A DNA stretch of 64,000 nucleotides, taken from the NCBI GenBank assembly GCA_025024175.1, contig QCXZ01000041.1, forward strand, positions 50,153,786 to 50,217,785. Reading direction: 5' to 3'. The notes below the pieces were generated by a model. That model was not told the DNA's origin, ran no database searches, and saw only the letters and a program-made list of their open reading frames with translations. Source of the DNA: Rhyzopertha dominica. Taxonomy: Eukaryota > Arthropoda > Insecta > Coleoptera > Bostrichidae. Positions 22,803-34,924 of this stretch are shown here, one piece after another (position 1 is the first letter of the stretch; each line of letters begins with the position of its first letter). Made by a program: the position numbers and the translations under genes.

Positions 22803-23195
22803 TGCATCAGTTTATAAATAAAATAAAATTTACCACCATGCCACATCATCATCAAACGGTATAAACAAAAGAGAGCATTTCTTTTAAACTGTGTAGGTAC
22901 ATAATTTTATTAATAATGCTGCTTCATTCTACATACTACTTTTACTAGCTATAGCAATGATTCTCCATCTCGAAGTATGGCTTCTCTCCTCTCCCGTAAT
23001 TACTTTATAGATGTTGATATTCAAAGTATCGCTTAGTTCGATTTTTAATACCTACATTTATAAAATCCGACCTCGCTCTGAAGCTTGCCTCCTTAAATAC
23101 CTATATATAATTTAATGGTTGCTTATGATTATGCATGAGTAAAAGAAAAATTATCGCCCATAACGCTCTTTTATGTTTTTGTTTTTCCTTTGCAG
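22803..23195. other. No gene seen
   Basis: AT-rich spacer between the CR1-like relic and the micro-exon candidate. It ends in a pyrimidine tract. Confidence 0.4.
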
Positions 23196-23223
23196 GTTCC
23201 GCGACGTGGAGCTGCTGCCACCG
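23196..23223 (+). other. Candidate 28-nt micro-exon on the + strand
   Basis: A GC-rich 28-nt segment is flanked by an excellent acceptor (GTTTTTCCTTTGCAG ending at 23195) and an excellent donor (GTAAGTTA from 23224). One frame reads FRDVELLPP. It lies antisense inside an insulin-receptor intron, so it would belong to a different, + strand transcript, perhaps one starting near 4.6-4.95 kb. It is too short to prove from sequence alone. Confidence 0.35.
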
Positions 23224-23756
23224 GTAAGTTACAAAAAACACGTTTTTTATGACTTTAAAACTCCATGCATTTACGTAAGAGCTCCCAATAGCACCTTGAT
23301 GTCGGTATGAATGGACAGACGTGCTAATCGAATAAATTGAGCCCGACCAGCCAATTACCGGTCGTTGTACTGGCCTGGGCAGTGCAATTAATTTTTAAAA
23401 GCCCACTCGTCTAATTATACTGATTTATGTAGAATGCGCGCGAGCGAACTCGCGGTTGCCGAATCTAATTAAAATAGCAAGAAGCGATTGTAGCCGTTAT
23501 TCGAATACAGCAGAATGAATATTTGTATTCGTTTTATAAGAAATGTATACTAGAATTTCGTAGTTGCGCAAGAATTATTATATCATTATCGTGATTGTCG
23601 AATTCATATTTGCATTGTAAACTTTACGTAGTCTTTTTTATAAAAAAATTTCTATCCGATCCAGAGGATAACCAGGCAAATTTTCGCTTTTTTTTAAAGA
23701 TTCTGTTCTATACTTTGGATTGGTCAATTTAATAGCACAATTAATTAGGCCTATTA
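23224..23756. other. Single-copy-looking intronic stretch
   Basis: The 23280..23500 part is richer in CpG than its surroundings. It holds a short palindrome (CGCGAGCGAACTCGCG at about 23438) and several TAATTA-like sites. No frame or transposon motif is seen. It may be regulatory. Confidence 0.3.
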
Positions 23757-24350
23757 TTACACTTTTTTGCGAGTCATTGGTTGTTTGGAATTGAAGGAAA
23801 TATATCTGTAATTCCAAGTGGATTTAGTGTAGTAACCATTGAATAACGTACACTCTATTATATTTATCACGTCGCACAATAGCCAAACAATCATCAATAT
23901 ATCTGCATAAAAACGCAATATCGAATGGGGAACAATCAATTACAGATTTTTCTAAATCTTCCAAGACTAACTGTGCAAGTTGGTAAAATAGATCCTTATA
24001 CTTGAAATAGGTTGAATTTACTGTTAATTGGATTGCCCCCAAAAATACGTCTAAAGTGTGAATTTTTAGTTTTTCCCAATTTTCTTGTATGATTCTATTG
24101 ACTATACTCAGAGGTGTGTTTGTAAACAGAAATACTACATCTAAAGAAATTAGATTGTAAGTTCTAGGTATTCTCAGATTTTTCATTTTCTCTTTAAGTG
24201 ACAATGAATCCTTGACATAATTCACGTTATCACACGTAATTTTTTTAATGATGTTTTAACAGATTATAGCAAGGGGGTTGGGTATTAGAAACTACTTGTC
24301 TTAATGGTATAGCCTTTTAATGAAGTTTGGGTAATCCATATATTTTTGGT
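23757..24350 (-). pseudogene. Penelope-like reverse transcriptase core, internally deleted
   Basis: On the - strand, about 24345..24260 encodes PPKIYGLPKLH and IPLRQVVSN, and 24160..23860 encodes LISLDVVFLFTNTPL, then YFKYKDLFYQL, LVLEDLEKSV and CRYIDDCLAIV. This is the order of RT blocks in Penelope-like elements, including the catalytic YIDD. The stretch that normally lies between FYQ and LVLEDLE, with the Gly-Met-Pro-Leu-Ser motif, is missing, so the copy is deleted within the active domain. It lies in an insulin-receptor intron in sense direction. Confidence 0.8.
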
Positions 24351-24929
24351 GGTCAAGCATTTTATGTTTTTCGTTTATTATCAATATATTTATCTTCAAT
24401 GAGTTAACTTCACAAGTTTTTTTGTTTGATATAACCTTGTTACATCATGTTTTATTTGTTTGTAAGTATCTGTGTCGCTAATTTAATTATTCATTTTTTT
24501 CTCGTAGTCAGTTTTATTAACCATAACAGTTTTATTGTTTTTATCTGGACGGAGAATACAAATGTGGGGGTCATCATTAGTTTTCATATCAGTTTACGTT
24601 CATTATTTACAATTTTACATACACGTGAACTTATTGTGTCTTTATCAGGTTCTTGCAAGTTTTTTATAAACTAAAAGTTGAGCAAAGTTTTACTTTTTTC
24701 TCTACAAAATCGCAAAATCGTTGGTGGCAAAGCGTTATCTGCCTAACTGCGAAGCAAATACAACGATGAGGGATTTACGGCATTCTTTTGATCCCTTAGG
24801 GCTCCGCTACCTCATTGAATGGGGTGCCAGGTCGGGACTGAGTTTAAACATTAATTTAGAAGAATCAAATAAGCTTAATTTATTTATTTAATTTTATTTT
24901 TTCGGAATGTTATGAAGACTTTTGCGGGA
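24351..24929. other. No gene seen
   Basis: AT-rich. The part next to 24351 may be the decayed N-terminus of the Penelope-like element. Nothing else is recognisable. Confidence 0.35.
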
Positions 24930-25770
24930 AATAGTGATTTTAGGTCTATAAATGATGCACCGGAGCTACATTTTTGACGTTAACTCGGCCCTTAAAATTC
25001 AACACAGTTATAGAAATTGAGTCGCTCTACCATAGTCATATCTCGACGCGTTATTTTTTTTACGAATCTTTTTTTAGCACCAAAAGTATGAGGTCTTCGA
25101 TAAATACGAGCCTGGCGTCCACAGTTGTCGTCTAATGACGGCATAATCGGCTTTTTTAGCTCAAAATGCCCAAAAAACAATTTTTTTTAGCCCAAAAATA
25201 CTTTTGGATCGTGGTTCCAGTTACGTTTCGTCCCCGGTACTAGATTTTTAGCGCATTAAATCGCTCCTGTTTCCTAAACCGGAAGTTTAAAACCACTAGT
25301 GTTTTATATTTTCCGAATCACCACGTTGAAATCTGTATCTCTGAATTTTTTCATATTTTTAGGAGATTTTGCTAAAATCGATAAAAATTGCGTAAATGTG
25401 GTCGCAAAAAATGCGGATTTTTACACAATCTCCAAAAAATCTGAAGAAATTCAAGGGGGTAGATTTCGACATGTGGATTCAGAAAATATAAGACAGTAGG
25501 GGTCGCAAACTTCTGGATTAGGAAATACGACCGGATTAGTACCCGGAAATAGTGTACCGGAGCGCCATTTTTGACGTAAACTCGGAACGGATGTCTTCCA
25601 ACCCTTGCAGTTCAACACTTTTGTAGAATTTAAGTCGCTCTATTGATTGGTAAAGACGCGCATTTTTTTTACGAATTTTTTTTCGCACTGGTTTTCGATA
25701 AAAACGAGAATGGTGTCCACAGTTGTCGTCTAACCTCAAATCTGACGGCATAATCGGCCTTTTTAGACCA
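24930..25770. repeat. Diverged direct repeat (about 600-bp period) around a long hairpin
   Basis: 24930..25190 and 25545..25770 share long stretches in the same orientation, such as CACCGGAGC..CATTTTTGACGT, AGTCGCTCTA, TTTTTTTACGAAT, GTCCACAGTTGTCGTCTAA and GACGGCATAATCGGC. Between them lies a hairpin (25297..25496). Short - strand frames in both copies (LDDNCG..YR) come from the repeat and probably descend from an element protein that I do not recognise. Confidence 0.65.
25297..25496. repeat. Long imperfect hairpin, arms about 80 nt
   Basis: The left arm (25297..25378) and the right arm (25416..25496) are inverted copies with roughly three quarters of positions pairing. The outer parts read TTATATTTTCCGAATCACCA and, reversed, TTATATTTTCTGAATCCACA. 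The loop is about 37 nt. It could be a small inverted-repeat element or the source of a hairpin RNA. Confidence 0.65.
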
Positions 25771-26734
25771 TAATCTAGCCCAACATGCCAGCTTAATCGC
25801 TGCCATGTGCGTTTTGAAGTAGTGTCTGCAATATTCTTGTTGTTACGAATCGTTTTCTTAGGATGAAGAGGGTTAAAAGACTATCTTTGTCAGGCGTCAT
25901 AATACGATTTCTACTTTGTTCAGCTCTTCTAATATAGAATCCTATAAATTCCTATAGAATCTGTCACATATTCGGCGATAACTGCAACTTTCTTCCTATC
26001 AAATAATACAGAAAAACAGAAAACTTTCAAAACTTTCATTATCGGCGAGACTTAAAACCCGGAATCCTGTTAAAAATGCTAGCATATAAAAGCCTTGTAA
26101 AAATCCGATTATAATAGTTATCTTTCGAGTCTTTTTTCCTGCGGCATAACATGTACTGCAATTTTATCTTTGCCAACTACCTATTAACTCCTAGTTTAAA
26201 TTTATAAAACTTCTAGTGTGAAAAGTTGAAACTAAGCTAAAAGAGCATCGGTTAATTAATTAATATTTGATAATCGTGGTCCTATTAATAGAGTCTACTA
26301 AGCGAAAATTTGTCGTCCTTTAGTACTTTGTCTGATATTATACATCATATGGATCATAGATGTATCAATTCATATTTTGTCAAACGTAAGATCGAAGCAA
26401 TTGAATGCGCTATAGATATCACCTAAGACCAACAAAAATTGAATTAGGAATAAACGGGCTTTGTATGATCAGAGTACGTAGAAAACATAAAAAATATTTG
26501 GATCTTTATCTCACAGATGTTTCAAGTCATCTTAAAGAAAATCCATGAAAACTGCTCTTAAAATAAATAACTAATTACATAAGTAAGAGTAAGACATAAC
26601 ATAAGTAGACCAAAGCTGCGTATTCCCATATATATGTTTCACAACAAGTTTGCCATTCAAACAGACTGATTTAAAGATTGGTTTTATTTGCCCGTTATTT
26701 GCTTGCAATTGAATAATGCTATGGCTTTTCTTAC
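25771..26734. other. Insulin receptor intron, no gene seen
   Basis: AT-rich with no domain or repeat recognised. Confidence 0.4.
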
Positions 26735-26930
26735 CTCCTTCGCATGAATCTGGACATTTAGACGGTTTCACTTCGCCTAGGCGTTTGTAATCGTCTTTAA
26801 AACCTACGATGGTTTCCAGTTCTGTGCCCATTCTGCCCCAGTCTATGGTGTCTATGAATCTGATTCCGAATGATATATCCACTTTCACAAGTCCTGATCC
26901 TCCTATTACCGACAACTTGTATAAGCCGAT
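26735..26930 (-). CDS. InR: Insulin receptor: end of L1 and start of the Cys-rich region
   Basis: This is the most upstream receptor exon I can find. It begins in phase 0 after TTCTTTTCAG at 26931 and encodes IGLYKLSVIGGSGLVKVDIS, which matches the last repeat of the ligand-binding L1 lobe. FIDTIDWGRM follows, corresponding to the conserved TIDW block of insulin receptors, and then the first Cys of the furin-like region (KCPDSCEGG). The donor is GAAGGAG|GTAAGA at 26735/26734, leaving one base of a Gly codon that is completed at 20677. The remaining N-terminal part (signal peptide and about 110 residues of L1) should come from exons further up the - strand. Confidence 0.93.
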
Positions 26931-27839
26931 CTGAAAAGAAAGAAATGGTCATCTAGCAAATATAAAACGGTATCGATAAATGCACAAATATTAAACTTAC
27001 AAACTTAACATATATTTGTACATAAGTTTATGAAATTCACAATGTAAATTTGACAACGAATATCTTCAAAAGTAACAAGAATTTTTAACTCATTCTTTTT
27101 TTTTGGTGATATTAAAATTTTTAAAAATTTGGATCCTTGGTAACACATTAAGAAAGTCGTATGAAAAATTTTTTACATAAAATTTGAAAAGTGGGACTAT
27201 TACAGCTAACGAACCATCCGCAAACAAGTCGCAAAGCGTTACCGACTTGTCATAAAAAACTTCAGCTTATTCACAAACCTATATAAACACTAAATAACAT
27301 ATATCACTTTATATAACCTAGTTACAATGGCATAATATATAAAAGAAGAGTTCATCTCGATTAGATACTGTAATCTTTGTCAAAGACGAAGAACCTCAAA
27401 ATTTGCCTGCACAAGTTCAAACAAAATTTTGTTTGAAGCTGTGTTAAGTTGTAAGTACTGTTTTAGGTTCGTCCCGTTTGTGCTTCTGTATATAAATAAA
27501 TAAATAAATTATATTTCAGCACTTTATACAAATAACATAAAATAAAGACAGTACATATAAGCAGCTTTAACTGAAATAATATTTAAACAATTCAAACACC
27601 AATAACTTTAAATCAGAAAATAACAACATATATTCAATATAAAATTCAAACTTAGAAAGTGTTTTCAAAAAACAAATCTTTATTTGTCCAAATAACAAAA
27701 TTGGAATATCTTCATCCTGTTATAAACAATTGCCTTTGCACTTGATAGAAATAATTGTTTTCTTTCTAATTTTATCAACACTGTACCAACGAGGGTAGAT
27801 ATTTGCGGTTCAGATTTTCTTAGAAAGAGTTACACTACT
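26931..27839. other. Insulin receptor intron, no gene seen
   Basis: AT-rich. It contains a TAAATAAATAAATAAATT run near 27490. A stretch at 27365..27420, readable on the + strand as VIFVKDEEPQNLP, recurs at about 48415..48465. Confidence 0.45.
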
Positions 27840-29290
27840 CAACAAAAAAATTGTTATTCTTTGTCCTAAAGTTTATTTTATGATTTTCCTATTTGTTATG
27901 TGCAACAATGAAGAAAAAAATACCTTTTTTTCGCATAAAGTTTGCTTTTGTGGTAGTTGTAAAAATAATACTCATTTTCAAGTTTTTATAAGAATATTAA
28001 TTAATTTTATTACATTCAAAAATCCCGCGAGATAAAAGTGGGTTTTTTACATTCACACAGTACCTCCAGATGGCACTCGAGTGATAAGTCAGATGTTTTG
28101 TTACAAGTCTAGAAAATAAATTTCGTTTTTTGTCCTAAAGTTTATTTTATGATTTTCTTGTTTGTTATATGGAAAAATGAAATTTTCAAAAATCCTGCGA
28201 GATAAAGGTGGGGTTTTTACATTCACACAGTGCCTCCAGATGGCACCTCGAGTAATAAACAACAGTCAGATGTTTTGTACAGAGTTTCTAGAAATGATTA
28301 ATGCATCCAGGGCGCTAATAGAAATTATCGATTAAATCAATTTGCCGCCTCTGAGGAAAGTGACATGTACTTGACATCTGCCGATTTTTGAATTATTTGA
28401 TATATTTTAATACGAGAAAATGCTTGGGAGTGCGTATTTTCAACATATTCTGTAATGTTATGTGGTATAATTAACTTTAAGGTCGCAGAAAGCTCACATT
28501 TCGGAGCTGTGGGGTGACATTGATCTGGAACCTTCAGTACTATCGCCATGCATATTGTAGCTTGGCAGCGGTTACAAAAAAGCGGCACAAAGAATTCAGA
28601 AATCAACAGCGCCCGCATTGCGTGAATAATTTATAGAAGCCCTGTACGAGTCTAGAAAAAGTTAAAGTGTCATCGCGAAAGCGTAAATATGATGCTGATG
28701 AATTCTGCTATATATGTGGTCAATTTATAAAAGTGCGCGATGTGAAATTTGAATTAAAGACATGTAATATTCTCTGTAAAGCCTACGAAGCATGTTTTAA
28801 CTTTCCCGTTCGCAAGTCCATGGGACGTAGGAGGTCTTCAAAGGTGCATATGCTGCATGCTCATTTAGATAAATTCAAAAATAACTTAAGGGCGTATTCA
28901 GAAGAGCAAGAAGAAGGTTTCCATCAAGATATTATGAACTTCGAAGGTTATCAAGGCTAATATGATGAAAATAGGATAGGAGAATATATTTTGGCTTTAT
29001 TGAGAGAAAGTACTTACGAACATAAAAGAAAAAGTAGCACTGTACACTTTTAAATTATTATTCACTATTTTGTAAGCTACTTTGACAGTAAAAATTAATC
29101 GAATAATAGAGAAATATATTTGTATTGTTTTATCAACAAAAATTTAAAGTTACAGATTTTTAAAAATATTGTTTAAACGTACTCCTGAACGCAAAAGCAA
29201 ACTTTTTCATGCCATATAATTTTTATCGTTCAACTATGATCTAATCTATCAAAATTTTATACTTTCACATTAAGGTCAAATTTTGTGTTG
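27840..29290 (+). mobile_element. Element X copy 2, with relic of an arthropod repeat-borne protein
   Basis: The + strand 28667..28960 encodes KRKYDADEFCYICGQF, a CxxC-containing N-terminus, then HMLHAHLDKFKNNLRAYSEE-like sequence and EGFHQDIMNF. The matching C-terminal piece (ESTYEHKRKSSTVHF) follows before 29052. The same protein relic is in copy 1 (9950..11285), and both noncoding ends match it. The middle of the protein is missing here but partly present in copy 1. Near the left end, a block with TTTGTCCTAAAGTTTATTTT and one with CCTCCAGATGGCAC are each present twice. Confidence 0.65.
27857..28290. repeat. Direct duplication at the left end of element X copy 2
   Basis: TTTGTCCTAAAGTTTATTTT occurs at about 27860 and 28131. 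The block from TCAAAAATCC to CAGATGTTTTG occurs at about 28017..28110 and 28192..28277, a period near 176 bp. About 100 bp extra lies in the first copy. Confidence 0.7.
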
Positions 29291-30484
29291 TTATCAAATT
29301 GAAGAAATGTGCTAATAATCTGAATCCCCTGGCTATCCCCCCTCCCCCCATTTGACTACCTAATATGTGTGTGTAATGTTTGATTGATACCTAACGCTTT
29401 CAATAATAATTGTAGAATTGATCTATTTATCGGCCAACAACACTATGGACTGGAAGTAATCCAATAACGATACCTCTTAGGGTATCTGTTTGTATGGAAT
29501 TGTGCCTAATGAATAAATAATTTGGAAATGCCGAATCAGTTATCAGTCACCTTTGCCCTCGTTGTGTACCAAAACAGAAGTGAAAATTCCATTTAAATTC
29601 ACTTGGCCAACTACGATCACCAACCAATGAATGGTATCGTAGCGGTCGCGTAACCGTTTTTATTTTGTTTCGTGTCCATTGACGTAGAAATTCGCACGCC
29701 GACAGGTTTAGCACCTAGCAGACTAATAACAACAACGACGAACGATTTTTTTCCTGCGTGACGATTCGAGGCCCACCATAAATACGCACGAAATAATCTC
29801 GAAGGTCATCGGAATAGCACGGGCCAATCCAAACAAACAACTAGAACATGTAGCGTAATTTTTATTTTAAACCCGTCATTAAAATCGTTTGGGTTTTAAG
29901 CATTTCAAAGCGCAATTGCTCAGCGCCAACGTAAGAAGGCCGGTGGTAGGTATTGTTCGATGATTTTTCTCGCTTTTTTTAAATATTTTATCGACTGATG
30001 CCGGTCAAAATACTTGGATAATGGTCTAAAATCATTTTTGAGCCAGTGTCTACATTATCTGAAGATCCATTTTTTATACCTTTACCATTACCATTAAAAA
30101 GATATTTTTTTAAATTAAATCTTCAACTGGAAGTACAATGGTTAATTACTTTAAGGTGCCTTAAACTTTTTTGCATTATTCCATCATTTGGCTATGAAAG
30201 AAGACAAAAATAAAAAATAGGAAACTATGTATATATGTATAATAATAAGAGAACATAATATTCTATAATAATAATTATATATATATTTTCCTACATGTNT
30301 AGCACCCAATAACAGGAAAATTACAGTCAGAAAAATAACATGAAGTGTAACACATTGTTATGAGGACAAAATAAACTAAATAAATACATATTGGAATATT
30401 AATAATACCTTAACCCAACAAAATAAGCATAATATACCGGGTAACTGAAAACGTACTAAGAATTAACATATTTAACAATTTGGT
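29291..30484. other. No gene seen; CpG-richer single-copy-looking part
   Basis: 29540..29950 is less AT-rich than its surroundings and has no transposon motif. It could be a conserved non-coding element. 30230..30300 is a TA-rich low-complexity run. Confidence 0.35.
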
Positions 30485-31400
30485 TTAAAATAAAGGATTC
30501 AGGGTTATAGTGTATATCGCAAGAACTACAAATAAAGTTAAAATGGCGGCACATATTGGCGATCTTAGAAACACATTCGATCGACCAGTGAAATAGGAAA
30601 AGGTTAGGTTCTGACGAGAACTGACACGGGGCACAGCATAGTTAATCTTCTCAAGCAACCAACTACAATCTAAGTTATGGTTAACCAGATTATAAAGAAA
30701 TGCGACAATAATACAAGTACGGCAAGTTTCCAGTGAAGCAAAATTAAACCTGCTTAAAAGAATTTGGTGATCATTGCCTCTCGGCGGATAAAAACCGTCA
30801 GTTAAAAATGACAAAAAGTCAAGAAATTTTCTTAGTACATATTCGAGTTGATCTATATAACATCTATAAATAGGAAACCATATTAATAATTGTAAAGTGC
30901 GTAAATTAGTGAATTCCTTACAATTTCTATAAATAAAACCATAAGAATTGTGTGATTTTGCAATTATATCTAAGATATGGGTCGTTAAACGTAAACTTTT
31001 GATCAAACACGACCCCGAGATCCTTAAACTTATTGATTCTATTCAGGACTTCATTATTGATTTGATATTGATAAACTAATACATTATGTCTACGAGTGAA
31101 CGAAAGCACATGGCGTTTTGGAATATTTAAATCTAATCTATTCAGATCACACCATGTTGTTAAAGAATTTAAGTCGTTTTGAAGGATCAAACAGTTGTCT
31201 GAAGAAGAAATGTTAGTGAATAATTTAAGGTCGTCTGCAAACAATAATTTATAACAATTTAATGTGTCTGGTAGGTCGTTGATAAATATAAGAAACAAAA
31301 GGGGACCTAAATTGGATCCTTGAGGAACACCAGAGTTTGGCCAAAATGGGTTAGAGATAAAGTTAGCATAGCGAACCCTATTTTCTCTCCCAATAAGATA
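30485..31400 (-). pseudogene. Jockey-like reverse transcriptase relic
   Basis: On the - strand, 31340..31270 encodes SGVPQGSNLGPLLFLIFIND, then YKLLFADDLKLFTNI with the catalytic FADD box, then WCDLNRLDLNIPKRHVLSF. The continuation (FKDLGVVFDQKFTFN) and the C-terminal part at 31006..30485 are in another frame. FADDLK plus DLGV fits jockey-clade elements. Both frames are broken and the 5' half of the element is missing. Confidence 0.8.
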
Positions 31401-32790
31401 TGATTTAACAGCTGAATAAGTGCAGAACCAAACCCTTCCAATTTAGCTAGGAGAATGTAATGATCAATTCTTAAAAGTAAAAAACAAAAACGTAACGAAA
31501 TATCCCATTTTTTAAGGTATTAAGACAAGATTTTTGCTAATCGCTGTTGCACACAGAATTGAACAAATTTTAACAAAACATTCGTAAATTAATAATGGGT
31601 TTGGCCTCCACTCGTCCTAGTTAGCTCAAAAATTCTAGAATTCATGTTCGTTTCGGCCTTTTTCAAAACTTTTATTGTCTTTATATCGATCTGTCTGCAA
31701 GGACGCGCAAAATTTGTTCAATTTTCAAGTTGGAATTTATTTGACTAGGTCCATTCGCAATTAACATATTAACGATTTTACTTGTCAATGAGTGGCCAAG
31801 TTCAGGGATCATTAAAATTAAAATCTGAAGCACATCCAACTTCATTACATTTCCACTGCACGTTAAAAGTTGATTCTGGTTCAGTCGACAGATTTTCAGA
31901 ACTATTGTGATTGTCGTCCATCTCAGCAGAACATATCAGGCGTAATTTTGGCGAAACCATCACATATACGCAACTTTATATCCTCGTATGGCATATTTTG
32001 GATTGGATTGCAACTATTTGGTCCACCCTCGTATGCACCGAAATACGAAATCGGAAAAGTCGCGTTAAAATCAAATGCGCACTTGTTTACGTTCTTGTGG
32101 CCACTTTTTATACGTTGCGAGTTTTTTGTCTGCTCTAGCGACCGGCGTCGTCACATAAAAAATGGGCAAGTCCACTTTTGAGTCGGGTAGGGCAGCTTCT
32201 AATACTCGGCGTTTGCATTGTTTGTTAGTATCGAGTGTGATAAAACGGCGTGCAGTCCGGGTGAAAACGGGGTGCTTTCAGTTTTCGTTTTCGAAATGAC
32301 TTTTGAGTGTTAGTGACCTGCCTGGCTAGTGTACTACATTTGACTGATGTAAGTGATATTTTTTTGATGATTACGGCTTGATTAATGATTTTGGACGGCT
32401 AATAATTATTGCGGATAAAAATCGTTTTCGCTTGTGATTATTTTTGACGCGCTACTTGCCATTAGACATCCTTTGCACTGTTTAATTTGTAACACGTACA
32501 CCAAGAAAGAAAAATCATCTTTTAATACAACTCTATAACATTAATAATTATGGAATTTCAAAGAAAGGGTTTTGTGGAGGACCATACCTTGACGCTCTAT
32601 CAGATCTATTGTCATTGTCGTCCATCTCTAGAGAACATTTGGATTACTTTTGCTAATGGCTGTTGTTAGATAATAAGTACATAATTGTAAGTTTGATGGT
32701 ATCTGTAATATGCGGTTTAGAAGGCTTACTAACAGAAATATTTGGGAATAGAGCATATTCGATAAAGATACGTAACGCACATCCTCCTGA
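31401..32790. other. No coding gene; Tc1 scrap and possible first exon
   Basis: 31550..31670 is a scrap of the Tc1 element found at 34925..35330 (shared TTAGCTCAAAAATTCTAGAA). 32140..32348 is CpG-richer and ends at a + strand donor, TGACTGAT|GTAAGTGA (32348/32349), so it might be an untranslated first exon. The rest shows nothing. Confidence 0.35.
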
Positions 32791-33958
32791 CAGTGGCGGC
32801 TGGTGACAAATTCTATTGGGTCGGCAGTAAAAACTTTGGTCCACTCTAGTTAGTCAATGTTATTTATTTATAAATTAGTAAATAATTTTGTATATAATAT
32901 ACTCGTAGTTGTTGTTTATTACTTGCTACTTCTGTAAATTTTCATATCGCCGCAAGTTAAAAAAATAGTTCATTTGGTAACAAATAGCCTAGTCTGGCAA
33001 CTAGCTACATAATTTCAACGTTAAGCGTGCACCTGTACTGCACCGGAGAGGAGAAGTCGATATATGTCGACCCAATCCGAAGATGTTTTCGGAAGTCCGG
33101 CAGACAGCATTAAGCGATTATATGGGTATTGGCGCTTACTTATTTTGTTATTTTCTTTTGTGTGAAATTCTTCAATGATTTCAGATTGACTAAATTTATA
33201 ACATGTATTTAATTAATTCTGTTAAATGTTTGAAGGTATCTGCTTAAAATTGTTTATTTAAGAGGATAGCTCTTACAATAATCTTGAGAAAATGAAAAAT
33301 TTCGTAGAACATTCGGGTAGTTTTTCGTGATTTCAGTATTGAACTATATATATAATTGTTGTTCAATGTACATGTTAAAATTAATTTTCGGAATCCGACG
33401 ATTATGAATGCCGGGCCTCCTTTATTAACTTCAATAAAAACATATATACGTAAAATTAAATTATGATTATAAAAAAACTGTAAGCATGTAAAGGGTGTCA
33501 ANCAGATAATTTGTAATACTCAGTAGAAAACAGAACTATAATTGGTTGATAAAAAAACTTGAAATAATTGAAATAAATGATGAAGCCCGTTTTAACGTTT
33601 TATGCTGTCTGCCGGCCCCAGGCATTGCAGAGTCTCGATTTTCGCCTCAGGATTCAATATGCGCGCAGGGTTGCGTCTTTGTTCAGCTCATAGGAAAACG
33701 ATGCTATTGCTTCCTTATACGATGCGGTCTGCCGACCCAGCGCTTGGATCACGGGCTTGGATGACAAACACATACACCCGTGAAAATGTGATTTTGGCTA
33801 ATTATTAATTTGATGGTAATGTAAAAAACTCCAACTGTTTCAAGATATCTGAACATAATAAAACAAAATATACATAAAAATACGAAAAAAAATAATTTCT
33901 TCGATCAAAATTCTGGGTCGGCAGCGCCGACCCTGCCGACCCAGACGAGCCGCCACTG
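32791..33958. mobile_element. hAT-like non-autonomous element with 8-bp target duplication
   Basis: The left end CAGTGGCGGCTGGTGAC and right end, reversed, CAGTGGCGGCTCGTCTG form short terminal inverted repeats. Both are flanked by the exact 8-bp direct repeat CCTCCTGA (32783..32790 and 33959..33966). An 8-bp duplication and CAG..CTG ends fit hAT-type insertions. Subterminal GTCGGCA/TGCCGAC motifs recur near both ends. No transposase frame is present. Confidence 0.8.
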
Positions 33959-34924
33959 CCTCCTGATGGTGTTTTTGTTTCAGTTTCAGCATTTGATACT
34001 AGATAGATCTTCAAACATGTCCTTCTATTTTCATGCCGATTATTCCGTTTTACCATGCTCAAATATTATTAATCTCTACCTAAAGAATAAACATCTAGTG
34101 TCCGAAATTTGAGGTAATGAACCGAATTTCAAGAAATTCTTATACTTCTGGTGTTCCAAGTGGAATCTTCTAGCCTTCCCATCGGAAACAAACAATGAAA
34201 GCGAAACCTAACTGTTATCTCTTCGCTTGTATATTATGTTCGTGTGAAATAATAAACGCCACTATTATCATGCCATTTTTCTGAATTCTTTAATTTTGAT
34301 TAGACAATCTTAACCTTACTCACGCAAACATTCATAATCTGTTTACGCACAGATCTACCTAGTATCGCCGGCGTATTACCAAGTATTGTTTTCAGAACGG
34401 TTCCGATATTTAATTGATAACAGAGGCACTACTGCGTATAATTATTGTTAACTCCCTATTGATATGCCCCAGACATAATAAATCCACTAGGTAATAACAA
34501 ATGATTACGATTATCACTCGTAATGGGGTCGTCTGGTCTACAGTCGGGTTTGTTTATAGGCAAATGCGCAGCTTTACACTTAAGATGTAATTATATTCAT
34601 TATCTAAGCTACCTGCTCATATGAAATCTTGATTGCGTGTTAGAATTAAGAATAGACGGTTTTCTTATAAAAAGTTTTGCAGTGGTTACAAAGTACCCAT
34701 TTCCACTAAAACTGAGTGGCATTTTCATCTTTGTAATTCCTTGATTTGGTTGGTTTTGTGTACTTGTTTTGTATCTGTATTCACTTTGGATTTAATGAAG
34801 ACGCGGAAATGGTTTGTAAACGTACAATTACACGTGCTTATCGTGGAAACAAGTGACGAAAATTTACGTTTTTATTTTGCAATTGAACTACCAATACCTA
34901 GATACGTCTATAAGTGGATCAGGG
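33959..34924. other. No gene seen
   Basis: A 128-codon + strand frame (34633..35019) runs into the Tc1 relic and has no family support. The remainder is AT-rich without features. Confidence 0.4.
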
